Positions 35,602-44,138 of a DNA stretch of 64,000 nt are shown piece by piece. Positions within the stretch are counted from its first letter, which is position 1; each line of letters begins with the position of its first letter. Both the position numbers and the translations under genes were made by a program. The stretch covers positions 434,001 to 498,000 of the forward strand of contig LNDW01000015.1 of NCBI GenBank assembly GCA_001464815.1, written 5' to 3'. The stretch is from Betaproteobacteria bacterium Ga0077527 (GTDB lineage: Bacteria; Pseudomonadota; Gammaproteobacteria; Burkholderiales; SG8-41). Under the pieces are notes generated by a model. That model made no database searches and was not told the origin of the DNA. It was given only the letters and a program-made list of their open reading frames with translations.

Positions 35602-37278
35602 TCAACCGGCCCAGGTTGGCGCCAGTCCGATCGATCCATCGTCGTAGGCGGCGACCGCCATGCCGCCGTCGTTGCGCGGGTCGCTGGCGCCGCGCACCGT
35701 GCCGTCCGGATGCGCCGCGATCAACTGAGAACGCGCGAAAACGGTGGCGTAGGAACAGGGATGGAACTGGACCTCGTGCCCCATCTTTTCCAGTGCCTTC
35801 AGCGTCGGCGTGAGAATGCGCGACTCGCAGAACACGCGCCCGCCCTCGCAATGGATGCGCGGCGCAGAGACCGCCTCGACCGGATTCATGCCGAAATGCA
35901 GGATGTTCATCAGGCTCTGCACCACCGCGCTGATGATCACCGAGCCGCCCGGCGCACCGGCGGCATAGACGAACTTGCCGTCCTTGAAAATGATTGTCGG
36001 GCAGATGCCGACGTTGCGCGCCTTGCCCGGCGCCAGCGCATTCGGCCCGTGCTTCGACACGCCGGCGAGTTTCATCGAGTTGTTGTACGGAAAACCCAGC
36101 CCCGGCGTCACCACGCCGGAACTCACCACCAGCGAATGGGTCATCGTCACCACATTGCCCTGTTCATCCCAGATGGTGACGTGGGTGGTGCCTTCGGCCT
36201 TGAACGTCGGAATCGGAGGCGGCGCCTCGCCCCGGCTGATATGACCCTGAATCTCCTTCGCGTAGTCCTTGCTGAGCAGGCGATCCATCGGCAAGTCGAT
36301 GAACTCGGGGTCGCCCAGGTATTTCTCGCGGTCGTGGTGGGCCCACTTCATCGCCAGCGCGACCAGGTTCAGGTGCTCGGCGCTGCCGTATTCGTAGCTG
36401 CCGAGATCGACATGCTCGAGAAAATTCAGGATCTGCAGCGCGGTCAGGCCGCTGGTCGGCGCGCAGGACGAGTAAATGTCGTAGCCGCGGTACTTGATGT
36501 GCGGCGCGTCGTGCAGCCTTACCTTGTAATTGGCAAGGTCGTCGGCGGTGATGAAGGCGCCGTTGCGCTCGAAATCATCCGCGATTTCCTTGCCCAGCTT
36601 GCCGGTGTAGAACTCCTCGGGGCCGTTGTCAGCGATGCGCGTCAGCGTGCGCAGCATGTCATCGTTGCGGTACATGTCGCCGGCGTCGTAAAGGCTGCCA
36701 TCGGCCTTGGTCCACAACTTCATCATCTCGGTGGTTTTCTGCAACTGCGCCGCGCGCACCGCCTCGCCACCCACATTCTTCGGCACGGTGAACAGGCCCG
36801 TCACATTCGCCGGCAACGAGAAACCGTGGCGCAGCAAATCCATCGAAGGCTGCATCAGGTCCGACCAATCCATGGTCGCGAATTTCTTGTGGATCGCGCC
36901 GAAGCCGGCGATGGTGCCGGGCGTCATGATCGAGGTGTAACCCAGTTCGGAACGATGGTCATCAAACAGCGTGTAGCCGGAAATCTCGGTCTGGCCAGCG
37001 GCATCCTTCTCCCACATGCCGGGCGACACCTTGGAACCGGCGCGGCTGTGGAAACTGAGATGGCCATGCTCGCCGGTCTTGGCATGGTAGTAGTGGCAAC
37101 TGCCCATGCCGCCGATGCCGGCCTGGAAGGGGTCCACCACACACTCTGCGAAACCGGTGGCCACGGCGGCATCGAAGGCGTTGCCGCCCTTGGCCAGCAC
37201 CGCGGCACCAATTTCCGCAGCCCGAGGTTCAGGTGCGACCACCATGCCGCGCATGGTTCTCTTTGTTGTTTTGCTCAT
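35602..37278 (-). CDS. ggt: Gamma-glutamyltransferase family protein
   Basis: 558 residues of the N-terminal-nucleophile GGT family. The autoprocessing and nucleophile Thr lies in EGTTHVTIWDEQGNVVTMT; the small subunit follows, with GAPGGSVIISAVVQ. The N-terminus (VVAPEPRAAEIGAAVLAKGGNAFDAAVATGF) is diagnostic. No signal peptide is seen, so it may be cytosolic and closer to GGT-like acylases than to the periplasmic glutathione enzyme. ATG 37278 follows a GGAG. It is divergent from a LysR gene. Confidence 0.93.
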   Translation of the reverse strand: MSKTTKRTMRGMVVAPEPRAAEIGAAVLAKGGNAFDAAVATGFAECVVDPFQAGIGGMGSCHYYHAKTGEHGHLSFHSRAGSKVSPGMWEKDAAGQTEISGYTLFDDHRSELGYTSIMTPGTIAGFGAIHKKFATMDWSDLMQPSMDLLRHGFSLPANVTGLFTVPKNVGGEAVRAAQLQKTTEMMKLWTKADGSLYDAGDMYRNDDMLRTLTRIADNGPEEFYTGKLGKEIADDFERNGAFITADDLANYKVRLHDAPHIKYRGYDIYSSCAPTSGLTALQILNFLEHVDLGSYEYGSAEHLNLVALAMKWAHHDREKYLGDPEFIDLPMDRLLSKDYAKEIQGHISRGEAPPPIPTFKAEGTTHVTIWDEQGNVVTMTHSLVVSSGVVTPGLGFPYNNSMKLAGVSKHGPNALAPGKARNVGICPTIIFKDGKFVYAAGAPGGSVIISAVVQSLMNILHFGMNPVEAVSAPRIHCEGGRVFCESRILTPTLKALEKMGHEVQFHPCSYATVFARSQLIAAHPDGTVRGASDPRNDGGMAVAAYDDGSIGLAPTWAG

Positions 37279-37432
37279 GATTCTCCGCTCCGGGTCAGGG
37301 TGATGGCGCCGGCGCAAGCTGCCGCCGCACGGAGAAAATCCTTGCACAGCCTCTTGATTACTTCCAATGCAAATTATTCTTGTTATGATTCCCTGAAGTT
37401 ATCAGGAGGCTGGCACCGGCCGCACCCGAGCC
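37279..37432. promoter_or_regulatory. Divergent promoter region, ggt and LysR
   Basis: 154 bases between divergent starts. The LysR-proximal half is AT-rich (GCAAATTATTCTTGTTATGA). Such layouts usually mean that the LysR protein controls the neighbouring gene. No perfect T-N11-A palindrome was picked out. Confidence 0.45.
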
Positions 37433-38353
37433 ATGGAATTCCGCGACCTTGTCTATCTGCTGGAAGTGGCCCGCAGCGGCCATGTCGGCCGCGCCGCCGA
37501 GCGCATCGGCCTGACCCAGCCGGCGCTGACCAAATGCATCGCCCGGCTGGAGCAGGAACTGGGCGTGCCCCTGCTCGAACGCACGCCCAAGGGCGTCAGC
37601 CTGACCGTTTACGGGGAACATCTCGCCGACCACGCCCTGCGTGCGCGTGCCGCCAATCAGGACATCAAGCGCCAGATCGCCGAACTCGCCGCCGGGCGCG
37701 CGGGGCATCTGCGCATCGGCACCGGCATGATCCTCGCGCAGCACCTGCTGCCGCTCGCCTGCGAGGCGCTGCTCAAGGAGAACCCCGGCCTCACCCTCGA
37801 CATCAGCAGCGGCAACACCGACACCCTGTTTCCGGCGCTGCGCAACCGTCAGCTTGACGCCATCCTGGTCAGCATTGACCCCAATGCCGAACCCGGCATC
37901 CGGCAAACATTCCTGACGGAAGACACGGTGACGGTAATCAGCCGCAGGGACCACCCGCTGCAAAAGCAGCGGCGCCTGACTCCGAACGCGCTGACCGGTG
38001 CCGGATGGGCGCTCCCCGGTGAACACACGCTGCCCTCGGACTGGCTGATGCAGCGCTGCCGGGAAGTGGGCCTCTACCCGCTGCAAAGCCCGGTCCGCAC
38101 CGGCACCCTGCCCACGCTGCTGCACATCGTCGCCAACACCGACCTGCTCGCCTTCCAGTCGTGGTCCACCGTGCAGCGCATCAATGATTACGGCGAACGG
38201 CTGCGTCCGCTCAAACTCGAGTCACTCACCTGGCGGCGCAAGGTCGGGGTCGCGATCAGGGACCACGGCTATATCTCGCCGGCGGTCAACCTGCTGGTCG
38301 AAGCGCTGGAGAAAGTGGCGGCAGCTGAAACCCGGGAAGCCCGGAAACACTGA
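37433..38353 (+). CDS. LysR-family transcriptional regulator
   Basis: 306 residues: winged helix-turn-helix (FRDLVYLLEVARSGHVGRAA, LTQPALTKCIARLEQELG), then a periplasmic-binding-like effector domain. Divergent from ggt, which is its probable target. The effector is unknown. Confidence 0.94.
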   Translation: MEFRDLVYLLEVARSGHVGRAAERIGLTQPALTKCIARLEQELGVPLLERTPKGVSLTVYGEHLADHALRARAANQDIKRQIAELAAGRAGHLRIGTGMILAQHLLPLACEALLKENPGLTLDISSGNTDTLFPALRNRQLDAILVSIDPNAEPGIRQTFLTEDTVTVISRRDHPLQKQRRLTPNALTGAGWALPGEHTLPSDWLMQRCREVGLYPLQSPVRTGTLPTLLHIVANTDLLAFQSWSTVQRINDYGERLRPLKLESLTWRRKVGVAIRDHGYISPAVNLLVEALEKVAAAETREARKH

Positions 38354-38371
38354 GAGCGCAGGGAGTACCGC

Positions 38372-39157
38372 TCAGGTCGCGCGCACCACGGGACTGCGCA
38401 GCACGCCGATGTCCTTCTGCACGATCTCGCAGACATCGCCGTGTTTCAGGTTCGGTTCGGTGGCGTCATCGGTACCGAGCCAGATCACATCACCCGGATG
38501 CAGCGTCATGTAACGCGTGATCTCGGCAATGTAACGCTGCGCGGAGAACAGCATCTTGCCGGTGTTGTAGCCGGCGACACGCTGGCCGTTCATGCGGATC
38601 TCGACATCCAGGTTCATCGGATCGAGTCCGGTGGTGATGAACGGCCCCATCGGTTTCCAGGTGTCGCAGTTCTTCGCCCGCCACAGCGTGCGGTCGGACT
38701 TCTGCCAGTTGCGTTCGCTGACGTCATTGCCCAGCGTGTAACCGAGGATGCAGGACAACGCGTTTTCTTCGGTGAGGTTCTTCGCCGCCTTGCCCACCAC
38801 CGCCACCAGCTCGCCCTCGAACTGCACCATGTCCGAGGCATCGGCGGGAATCACAATGGTTTCATCCGTCGCGCACAGCGCATTGAAGGAGCGGTAGCCG
38901 ACATCGGCCTTCTCCGGGTATTTCGGCGCCACACCCTTGCGCTTCGCACCCCACTCGATGTGCGCGGCGTAGTTCAGCCCCGCGCAGTAGAAATTGCGCG
39001 GCTCGCAGGGAATCAGGGTTTTCAGGGCGGACAACGCATGGCGCGTGGTGGTCGGCTTGTAGCTGGCGAAGGGCGAGCCATCGAGTTCAACGACCTGTTC
39101 GCCTTCGACGAGACCGAAGAAGGTGCGGGACTGGAGCTGGAAGCGGCCGAATTTCAT
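38372..39157 (-). CDS. Fumarylacetoacetate hydrolase-family protein
   Basis: 261 residues with FYCAGLNYAAHIEWG, metal ligands in QFEGELVAVVG, and GYTLGNDVSERNWQ. The family hydrolyses or decarboxylates 2-oxo acids in aromatic breakdown. A Trp-Arg-Ala-Lys loop follows (TLWRAKNCDTWKPMGPF). ATG 39157 gives the conserved MKFGRFQ start. It is convergent with LysR and divergent from the transporter gene. Confidence 0.93.
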   Translation of the reverse strand: MKFGRFQLQSRTFFGLVEGEQVVELDGSPFASYKPTTTRHALSALKTLIPCEPRNFYCAGLNYAAHIEWGAKRKGVAPKYPEKADVGYRSFNALCATDETIVIPADASDMVQFEGELVAVVGKAAKNLTEENALSCILGYTLGNDVSERNWQKSDRTLWRAKNCDTWKPMGPFITTGLDPMNLDVEIRMNGQRVAGYNTGKMLFSAQRYIAEITRYMTLHPGDVIWLGTDDATEPNLKHGDVCEIVQKDIGVLRSPVVRAT

Positions 39158-39248
39158 CAATAATCCTGTCTCAAGAAAAACACTGGTCAATGGCCTCACG
39201 AATTTATACTGGGCACTATACCCAAACCCTTGCCATTCGTTATCCCGG

Positions 39249-40241
39249 ATGCATTCCGATACCGCAACAGCCGCCACCCCAGCCCCGCCGCTGAAATACC
39301 TCGGCCCGCAGTGGTTCGCCATGGTCATGGGACTTGCCGGCCTCGCACTGGCCTGGGCGGCTGCAGCGCCGAAGATGGGGACTGCGGCGCTGTGGTTTGC
39401 GCGCGGACTGGGCACAGTCGCGGCGCTGGTGTTTGTGGTGTTGCTGGTACTGTTCTCGCGCCGCGGTCAGTTGTATCCGGAGGCACTCACCGCGGACCTG
39501 CTGCACCCGGTGCGCCATGCCTTCATCGCGACGCTGCCGTTGTCGCTAATCCTGCTCGTCGCGCTGGGTGTGGCGCTCACCGGCGCTTCGGTATGGTGGG
39601 AAGCGCTGTGGCTGATCGCCTGCCTGCTGCAGTTCGCGGTGACGGTGTGGGTGCTGTCGCGCTGGCTGCGCGGCAATGTGCCGGGCGGTTTCCAGTGGCC
39701 GGGGATCACGCCGGTGCTGATCATTCCGGTGGTGGGCAATGTGCTGGCGCCGCTGGCGGGGGTGGCGCTGGGGCAGCATGAGTGGTCGGCGGTTCAGTTT
39801 GGCGTCGGCGCTTTTTTGTGGCCGGTGGTGATGGTGCTGATTTTTGCGCGCATCGGCGTGCAGGGGTTGTGGCCGGATCGCCTGCTGCCGGCGGGTTTCA
39901 TCACGGTGGCACCGCCGGCGGTGATCGGGCTGGCGTTGCTGCGCTTTGAAGCGGTGCCGGCGTGGGCGCAGGGCTGCTGGGGTATCGCGCTGTTTTTCCT
40001 GTTGTGGTCGGCGCAGGTGTTGCGGCCGATGCTGGCGCAACCGTTCTCGATGGCGTGGTGGGCGCTGAGTTTTCCGCTGGCGGCCTTTGCTGCACTGACG
40101 CTCAAACTCGCGCCGACCGGCCAGCTGTTTGCCTTGCTGGCGATGCCGCTGCTGGCGCTGGCCATGCTGGTGATCGGCGCGCTGTGTCTGTGGACGCTGC
40201 GCGGCCTGCTGCGGGGCACGCTGCTGGTGGCGGAGCCGTGA
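39249..40241 (+). CDS. TDT/SLAC1-family anion transporter
   Basis: 330 residues with about ten hydrophobic helices and the family opening LKYLGPQWFAMVMGLAGLALAW. The group includes TehA and plant SLAC1 anion channels and C4-dicarboxylate carriers. Inner-membrane. The neighbouring FAH enzyme suggests organic-anion flux, but this is not shown. Confidence 0.9.
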   Translation: MHSDTATAATPAPPLKYLGPQWFAMVMGLAGLALAWAAAAPKMGTAALWFARGLGTVAALVFVVLLVLFSRRGQLYPEALTADLLHPVRHAFIATLPLSLILLVALGVALTGASVWWEALWLIACLLQFAVTVWVLSRWLRGNVPGGFQWPGITPVLIIPVVGNVLAPLAGVALGQHEWSAVQFGVGAFLWPVVMVLIFARIGVQGLWPDRLLPAGFITVAPPAVIGLALLRFEAVPAWAQGCWGIALFFLLWSAQVLRPMLAQPFSMAWWALSFPLAAFAALTLKLAPTGQLFALLAMPLLALAMLVIGALCLWTLRGLLRGTLLVAEP

Positions 40242-40297
40242 TCCTCAATACTGCGCCAGGCTGATCTTTTTGTTGACGCCGGATTTTGACGAAGTTA

Positions 40298-40651
40298 CTA
40301 CACCGCCCGTTTGGTCGCGGGCCTGACCGACAAACGCAGCCCCGCCGCATCCAGTATCGCCGTCAGACTGCGTAATTCCGGATTGCCCGTTGCAGACAGC
40401 ATCCGGTAAGTCGCTTTCTGCGTGAGCTTTAATTTCCGCGCCAATTTCGATATTCCGCTTTGCGCCAGCACCACATGACGCAATGCCATCATCAAGGCAG
40501 GCTGATCGCCTGCCTCAAGCGCAGCCTCAACATAGGCCGCGGCTTCTGCGGGATCTTTGAGCCTGGCTAACAGCCAGGGTTCATGAGCGACCGCCGGTGC
40601 CACGGTTTTTTTGCGTGCGGCTTTCGTAGCTTCGGTGACGGACTTTGGCAT
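40298..40651 (-). CDS. Addiction-module antidote-like HTH protein, no toxin beside it
   Basis: 117 residues. It carries the antidote signature (LARLKDPAEAAAYVEAALEAGDQPALMMALRHV, SGISKLARKLKLTQKATYRMLSATGNPEL, split here for length). Proteins of this type usually pair with a ParE/RelE-like killer gene directly upstream; here the upstream gene is instead another HTH protein 14 bases away. It may be an orphan antitoxin or repressor. Confidence 0.85.
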   Translation of the reverse strand: MPKSVTEATKAARKKTVAPAVAHEPWLLARLKDPAEAAAYVEAALEAGDQPALMMALRHVVLAQSGISKLARKLKLTQKATYRMLSATGNPELRSLTAILDAAGLRLSVRPATKRAV

Positions 40652-40665
40652 TTTTACCCGGATTT

Positions 40666-40968
40666 TCAGGCAAGCGCCTTCAAGCCCTTTCGCTCAACAA
40701 TGTTCAGCAGCTTTAGCGCGGGGCCGCTCGGCTTCTTGTCACCGATTTCCCATTTCTGCACGGTCGATATGCTGGTGTTGAGATAAGCAGCAAATCCCGC
40801 CTGGCCGGCTTTTGCACTCAGGCGCTGGCGCTTGATCTCCGCTGCGCCGTAGGGCCTCGATGGCGGCAGTTGTGCGGTATCAAAATCGCGCAGCGTTGCG
40901 ACAACGCCGAGGTCGTAAAGCCCTTTGGCTGTTTCATACAGCTCATTGCGCAACCGTTTATTCGCCAT
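40666..40968 (-). CDS. HigA/NadS-like XRE-family regulator
   Basis: 100 residues with a C-terminal XRE helix-turn-helix (AEIKRQRLSAKAGQAGFAAY, then STVQKWEIGDKKPSGPALKL). The layout resembles antitoxins of HigBA/NadS systems, whose toxin would be just upstream; none is there. GGAGATCAAAA precedes the ATG. It is co-oriented with the next antidote-like gene, probably one operon. Confidence 0.85.
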   Translation of the reverse strand: MANKRLRNELYETAKGLYDLGVVATLRDFDTAQLPPSRPYGAAEIKRQRLSAKAGQAGFAAYLNTSISTVQKWEIGDKKPSGPALKLLNIVERKGLKALA

Positions 40969-41120
40969 TTTTGATCTCCATCAATTCACTATCCGCTACG
41001 ACGAATGCTTTGACATAACCATGCCAAGCGCTATGAATTTAGACAATTGCCTTTGTGGCATTCATCTATTCTTGCGCCATCCAAAATCCGTGAATAACTA
41101 ATGCCGAAAACGACAGCAAT

Positions 41121-41705
41121 TCAGGTCCTTACAAACGCCAGCAACTCTGCGAAGTCTCCGGTGTCCGCTGCACGCAAGGCGGTGAGATAGCGGTCCCGCG
41201 CACCACCCGCAGTTTCGAGATTGCTACCGCCCCAGCTGAATGCTTTCGCGCCATAACGCCGCAACAGCACATCGATCATCAATCGGGCATGTCGCCCGTT
41301 ACCATTCGGAAACGGATGAATCACCACCAACCGGTGATGAAAACGCACCGCGATTTCGTCCAGCGGAAAGGTTTGGTGTTCAATCCAGTAACGTACATTC
41401 TCGAGCAGTTCACGCAACTGCACGGCGATCTGGGTGGCATCGACACCGATGTTCTTGCCTGTAGTTCGAAACGTGCCGGCCCAACGCCAGGTGTTGCCGA
41501 ACATGCGGCGATGCAGTTCGCGTACAAAACGTTCGCTTAGAACAGCCTGTTCACGTGAGCGTATCGCCCAAGCGCTGCCATCGAGTATGTTCGCCTGTTC
41601 CCACTGATTGAGTTCCGCCTGAGAACGAATGTGCATGGGGATCAAACCGCGCACTTCGTCGGGATCAAGCGGTGTTGCACCGGGGGCGTGTGCATCGCCG
41701 ATCAT
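41121..41705 (-). CDS. Fic-family AMP-transferase, mobile mystery protein B type
   Basis: 194 residues with a canonical Fic loop, HPFPNGNGRHAR at residues 130-141, and the preceding flap. The opening (GATPLDPDEVRGLIP, ELNQWEQANILDGSAWA) matches the family called mobile mystery protein B. Fic proteins transfer AMP or similar groups to target proteins. No inhibitory (S/T)xxxE(G/N) helix is obvious in it or in its partner. ATG 41705 is ten bases after the partner's stop; a longer reading would overlap the partner gene. Confidence 0.9.
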   Translation of the reverse strand: MIGDAHAPGATPLDPDEVRGLIPMHIRSQAELNQWEQANILDGSAWAIRSREQAVLSERFVRELHRRMFGNTWRWAGTFRTTGKNIGVDATQIAVQLRELLENVRYWIEHQTFPLDEIAVRFHHRLVVIHPFPNGNGRHARLMIDVLLRRYGAKAFSWGGSNLETAGGARDRYLTALRAADTGDFAELLAFVRT

Positions 41706-41715
41706 GGCGGCTTTC

Positions 41716-42168
41716 TTAATCCCACAACCGCGAACGCCGCCCGCGCAGCAACTCCTGCTTGCGCTGGGTGATTTGCAGGCGCGTGTATTCATCGTCGGCA
41801 CGCTGCTGTTCCAGTGCCATCGAGTGTGCGACTGCATTCACTTCGGTTTGCGCAAGCTGTTCTGCGCGTGCCTCGACCTTGTGGCGCAAGGGTCGGTCAG
41901 GCACCAGTGCATGCAACAGCCTGCAATCGAGCGCGGCACCGAGGCGGCGCAACTGGCCGAGTGAAATCGTGCCGGCAATTTCGCGCTGCTCGGCATCCAC
42001 CCAACTGGATTGCGATATGCCTGCACGTTGCGCGGCCTGGCGGGTGCTGATGCCCAGTGCCATGCGGATATCGCGCAGCCAGCCGCTGGCCGGGGGCGAT
42101 TCGGTCAGTTCACGCCAGGACGTGAGGGCTTGGTCTAGCTGGATGAGGCGGAGGTCGCGGGGATTCAT
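41716..42168 (-). CDS. HTH antitoxin-like protein, mobile mystery protein A type
   Basis: 150 residues: an N-terminal region (RLIQLDQALTSWRELTESPP), an XRE helix-turn-helix (LGISTRQAAQRAGISQSSWV, DAEQREIAGTISLGQLRRLG), and a C-terminal part with LDCRLLHALVP, matching mobile mystery protein A. It probably represses the operon through the palindrome that overlaps its own start codon. It pairs with the Fic gene downstream. Confidence 0.9.
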   Translation of the reverse strand: MNPRDLRLIQLDQALTSWRELTESPPASGWLRDIRMALGISTRQAAQRAGISQSSWVDAEQREIAGTISLGQLRRLGAALDCRLLHALVPDRPLRHKVEARAEQLAQTEVNAVAHSMALEQQRADDEYTRLQITQRKQELLRGRRSRLWD

Positions 42169-42221
42169 GATCGCTCATAAGCTTTCAATTAGGCTATTAA
42201 TGATAGCTTATGAACGATCAT
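42167..42221. promoter_or_regulatory. Large palindromic operator of the mobile mystery operon
   Basis: Arms ATGATCGCTCATAAGCT (42167-42183) and AGCTTATGAACGATCAT (42205-42221) match at 16 of 17 bases around a 21-base spacer. One arm covers the first two bases of the start codon. No Shine-Dalgarno is visible, so a leaderless start is possible. Binding here would block both promoter and start. Confidence 0.7.
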
Positions 42222-42228
42222 ATTTGTA

Positions 42229-42258
42229 TTATTTGATTGTCTATGGACAATCAAATAA
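42229..42258. repeat. Perfect 13-bp inverted repeat
   Basis: TTATTTGATTGTC and GACAATCAAATAA flank a 4-base loop (TATG). It is AT-rich and lies just outside the large operator. It could be a second regulator site or a hairpin. Confidence 0.6.
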
Positions 42259-42276
42259 GAGGATTCGGAGCCTCGT

Positions 42277-42310
42277 TTATTATTTTATCAATTAAAACAA
42301 GTGGTTATAG
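42277..42310 (-). repeat. AT-rich interspersed element, copy 7
   Basis: On the minus strand it contains CACTTGTTTTAATTGATAAA preceded by CTATAAC, a diverged copy. Confidence 0.45.
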
Positions 42311-42348
42311 TAATTTACTCTTGCTTGACCGCTGCCTCCAGGGTGTAG

Positions 42349-42379
42349 CTCGTCCTTTGACAAGCTCAGAACGAACGGT
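42349..42379 (-). repeat. Proteobacterial intergenic repeat of the CTTTGACAAGCTCAG type
   Basis: The core CTTTGACAAGCTCAG flanked by CGTC and ACGAACGG belongs to a widespread intergenic repeat often read as GAGCTTGTCGAAG. A T run follows on the plus strand. Confidence 0.6.
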
Positions 42380-42395
42380 TTTTTGTCAGCATTTC

Positions 42396-42441
42396 GCAGC
42401 CCCTCACCCTGCCCTCTCCCCGCAAGAATGCGGGGAGAGGG
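42396..42441 (+). repeat. REP-like palindromic repeat, copy 3
   Basis: GCAGCCCCTCACCC followed by a CTCTCCCCGC/GCGGGGAGAG stem. It is the best-formed of the three copies, 22 bases beyond the dehydrogenase stop codon. Confidence 0.75.
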
Positions 42442-42463
42442 TAAGAGCAAAGATACTTGGTAA

Positions 42464-43417
42464 TCAGTACCCCCGCGCCCGATCCACCCCCGTCACAAAC
42501 GGCTCACCCGCCAGTTCGCAGCGCGCGTTCTCGGCAAAAATCTCCGCCACCACCGCACCTCGGTTGGCGTGGCCGCCGCCGATGTGCGGCAGCACGGCGA
42601 TGTTCTCGGTGGTCCAGAAGGGATGGGTTGCGGGCAGCGGCTCTTCGCGGAAGACATCGAGCACCGCGCCGGCGATGGTTTTGGCCTTGACCGCGGCGAT
42701 CAGGTCTTCATCCACAATCAAATCACCGCGCGCGAAGTTGAGCAGCCAGGCTGAAGGCTTCATCGCCTTCAGGCGCTGCGTATTGAAGTAATTCACGGTC
42801 TCGCTGGTGGCGGGCATCAGCACCACCACGTAATCGGACTGGCTCAGCACCTCGTCGGTTTCGTCGCCGCCGTACACCGCTTCCACGCCGTCCACCGGCT
42901 CGGGGCTGCGCTTGGTGCCGATCACGCGCATCTCCAGTGTGGCCGCCTTGCGCGCGAGTTCCTGGCCGATGGCGCCGAGGCCGAGGATGCCCAGCGTTTG
43001 CCCGGCGAGCAGCTTCGACTGGCGGCGCTGCCATTTGCTCTGCTTCTGGTCGAGCGCAACCGCGGCGTAGGGTTTGCTCAGGTGAAACAGCGCACCGAGG
43101 ATGTTTTCGGACATCGAGTGGCGGTGCGAGCCGCGTGCATTGCACAACTGCACGTCGTCGCGCAGGCCCGGCGCGCCGATCCAGGCCTCGACGCCGGCGG
43201 TCATCGCCTGGATCCAGCGCAGTTTCGGCATGCGGCCGAGCAGCTTGCCGTGTTTCCAGCCGGCGAGGATTTCGACGCGCGGGATCAGGTCTTCGGGGGG
43301 CGTGTCTTCGCGCTTGACGTGGTGCAGCTCGAAGCTGTCAGCGAGGCCGGCATTGGCGAGTGCTTCCTTGTAGGCGTCAAAATCATCCAGCCACAGCAGG
43401 CAGACGGGTTTGCTCAT
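42464..43417 (-). CDS. D-2-hydroxyacid dehydrogenase family protein
   Basis: 317 residues with NAD-binding LGILGLGAIGQELA, catalytic Arg in LLNFARGDLIV, Glu in FREEPLP and His in VLPHIGGGHAN. The family reversibly oxidises D-2-hydroxy acids such as glyoxylate/glycolate pairs. The substrate is unknown. A cupin gene lies upstream on the same strand. Confidence 0.94.
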   Translation of the reverse strand: MSKPVCLLWLDDFDAYKEALANAGLADSFELHHVKREDTPPEDLIPRVEILAGWKHGKLLGRMPKLRWIQAMTAGVEAWIGAPGLRDDVQLCNARGSHRHSMSENILGALFHLSKPYAAVALDQKQSKWQRRQSKLLAGQTLGILGLGAIGQELARKAATLEMRVIGTKRSPEPVDGVEAVYGGDETDEVLSQSDYVVVLMPATSETVNYFNTQRLKAMKPSAWLLNFARGDLIVDEDLIAAVKAKTIAGAVLDVFREEPLPATHPFWTTENIAVLPHIGGGHANRGAVVAEIFAENARCELAGEPFVTGVDRARGY

Positions 43418-43457
43418 GGATCGTGCTCCGTTGGAACTCGGTTGAAAAACAGGCCGC

Positions 43458-44045
43458 TCAGTGGCCGCCGCTGCCGAAATGGCCTTTCAGTTCGTCATCA
43501 AACTCGCCGTCGATCAGCACATAGAGCATCAGCGCCGGCTTGTCGGAACGGTTGCTCCAGGCGTGGTTGGTGCCGCGCTGGATGACCACGTCGCCCTCCT
43601 TCAGCGCCACGTCCTGGTCATCGAGCAGCATGGTGATTTCGCCCTTGAGCACCACCGCGTAGTCGATGGTTTCGGTGCGGTGCATGAAGGGATGGCGGCC
43701 CTTTTGGGTACCGGCGGTGGTGGCGTTGCGGTTGCCCATCGCCTCGAACACCGCCTTCGACTGCTCGGGGCTGATGTTGCGGATGGCTTCGGTCTCGGGT
43801 GCGATTTCACTGATGCGGAACACGGTGCCGCCGGGCAGCGGATGAATCTGCTTCGGGCCGCCGGTGGGATCGGGCTCGGTCGCGTGCAGGATGTGCGGCG
43901 TGGCGGCGGTCTTCCACAGGTCCACCGAGATGTGGCCGGGGCGCAGCGGGTTGGTGCGCACCGCGGGCGCGAGCTGGTCTTCAATGACGACGGCCTTGCC
44001 GTTTTTGTCGTGGCCGGTGATGACGCGGCGGATTTTTCCGTTCAT
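43458..44045 (-). CDS. Cupin-domain protein
   Basis: 195 residues. The single cupin is at the C-terminal half: HRTETIDYAVVLKGEITMLLD (first motif, with metal-type His and Glu) and GDVVIQRGTNHAWSN (second motif with His). The N-terminal half is unclassified. ATG 44045 was chosen from context; a longer reading lacks conservation. Possibly in an operon with the downstream dehydrogenase (40-base gap). Confidence 0.88.
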   Translation of the reverse strand: MNGKIRRVITGHDKNGKAVVIEDQLAPAVRTNPLRPGHISVDLWKTAATPHILHATEPDPTGGPKQIHPLPGGTVFRISEIAPETEAIRNISPEQSKAVFEAMGNRNATTAGTQKGRHPFMHRTETIDYAVVLKGEITMLLDDQDVALKEGDVVIQRGTNHAWSNRSDKPALMLYVLIDGEFDDELKGHFGSGGH

Positions 44046-44138
44046 GGGCTTTCCTTGATGGATTGCGCAATCATAAATAAGCAGCGCCGCATCATAACGG
44101 AAGGCGGCGCCAATCTGGTCTTGCGTTAACCTCGGCAC

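Noticed and set aside
35710-37857. A 715-residue plus-strand open frame opposite ggt
   Set aside because: It runs through the ggt gene and into the LysR gene in another frame, with shadow-type composition and no motifs.
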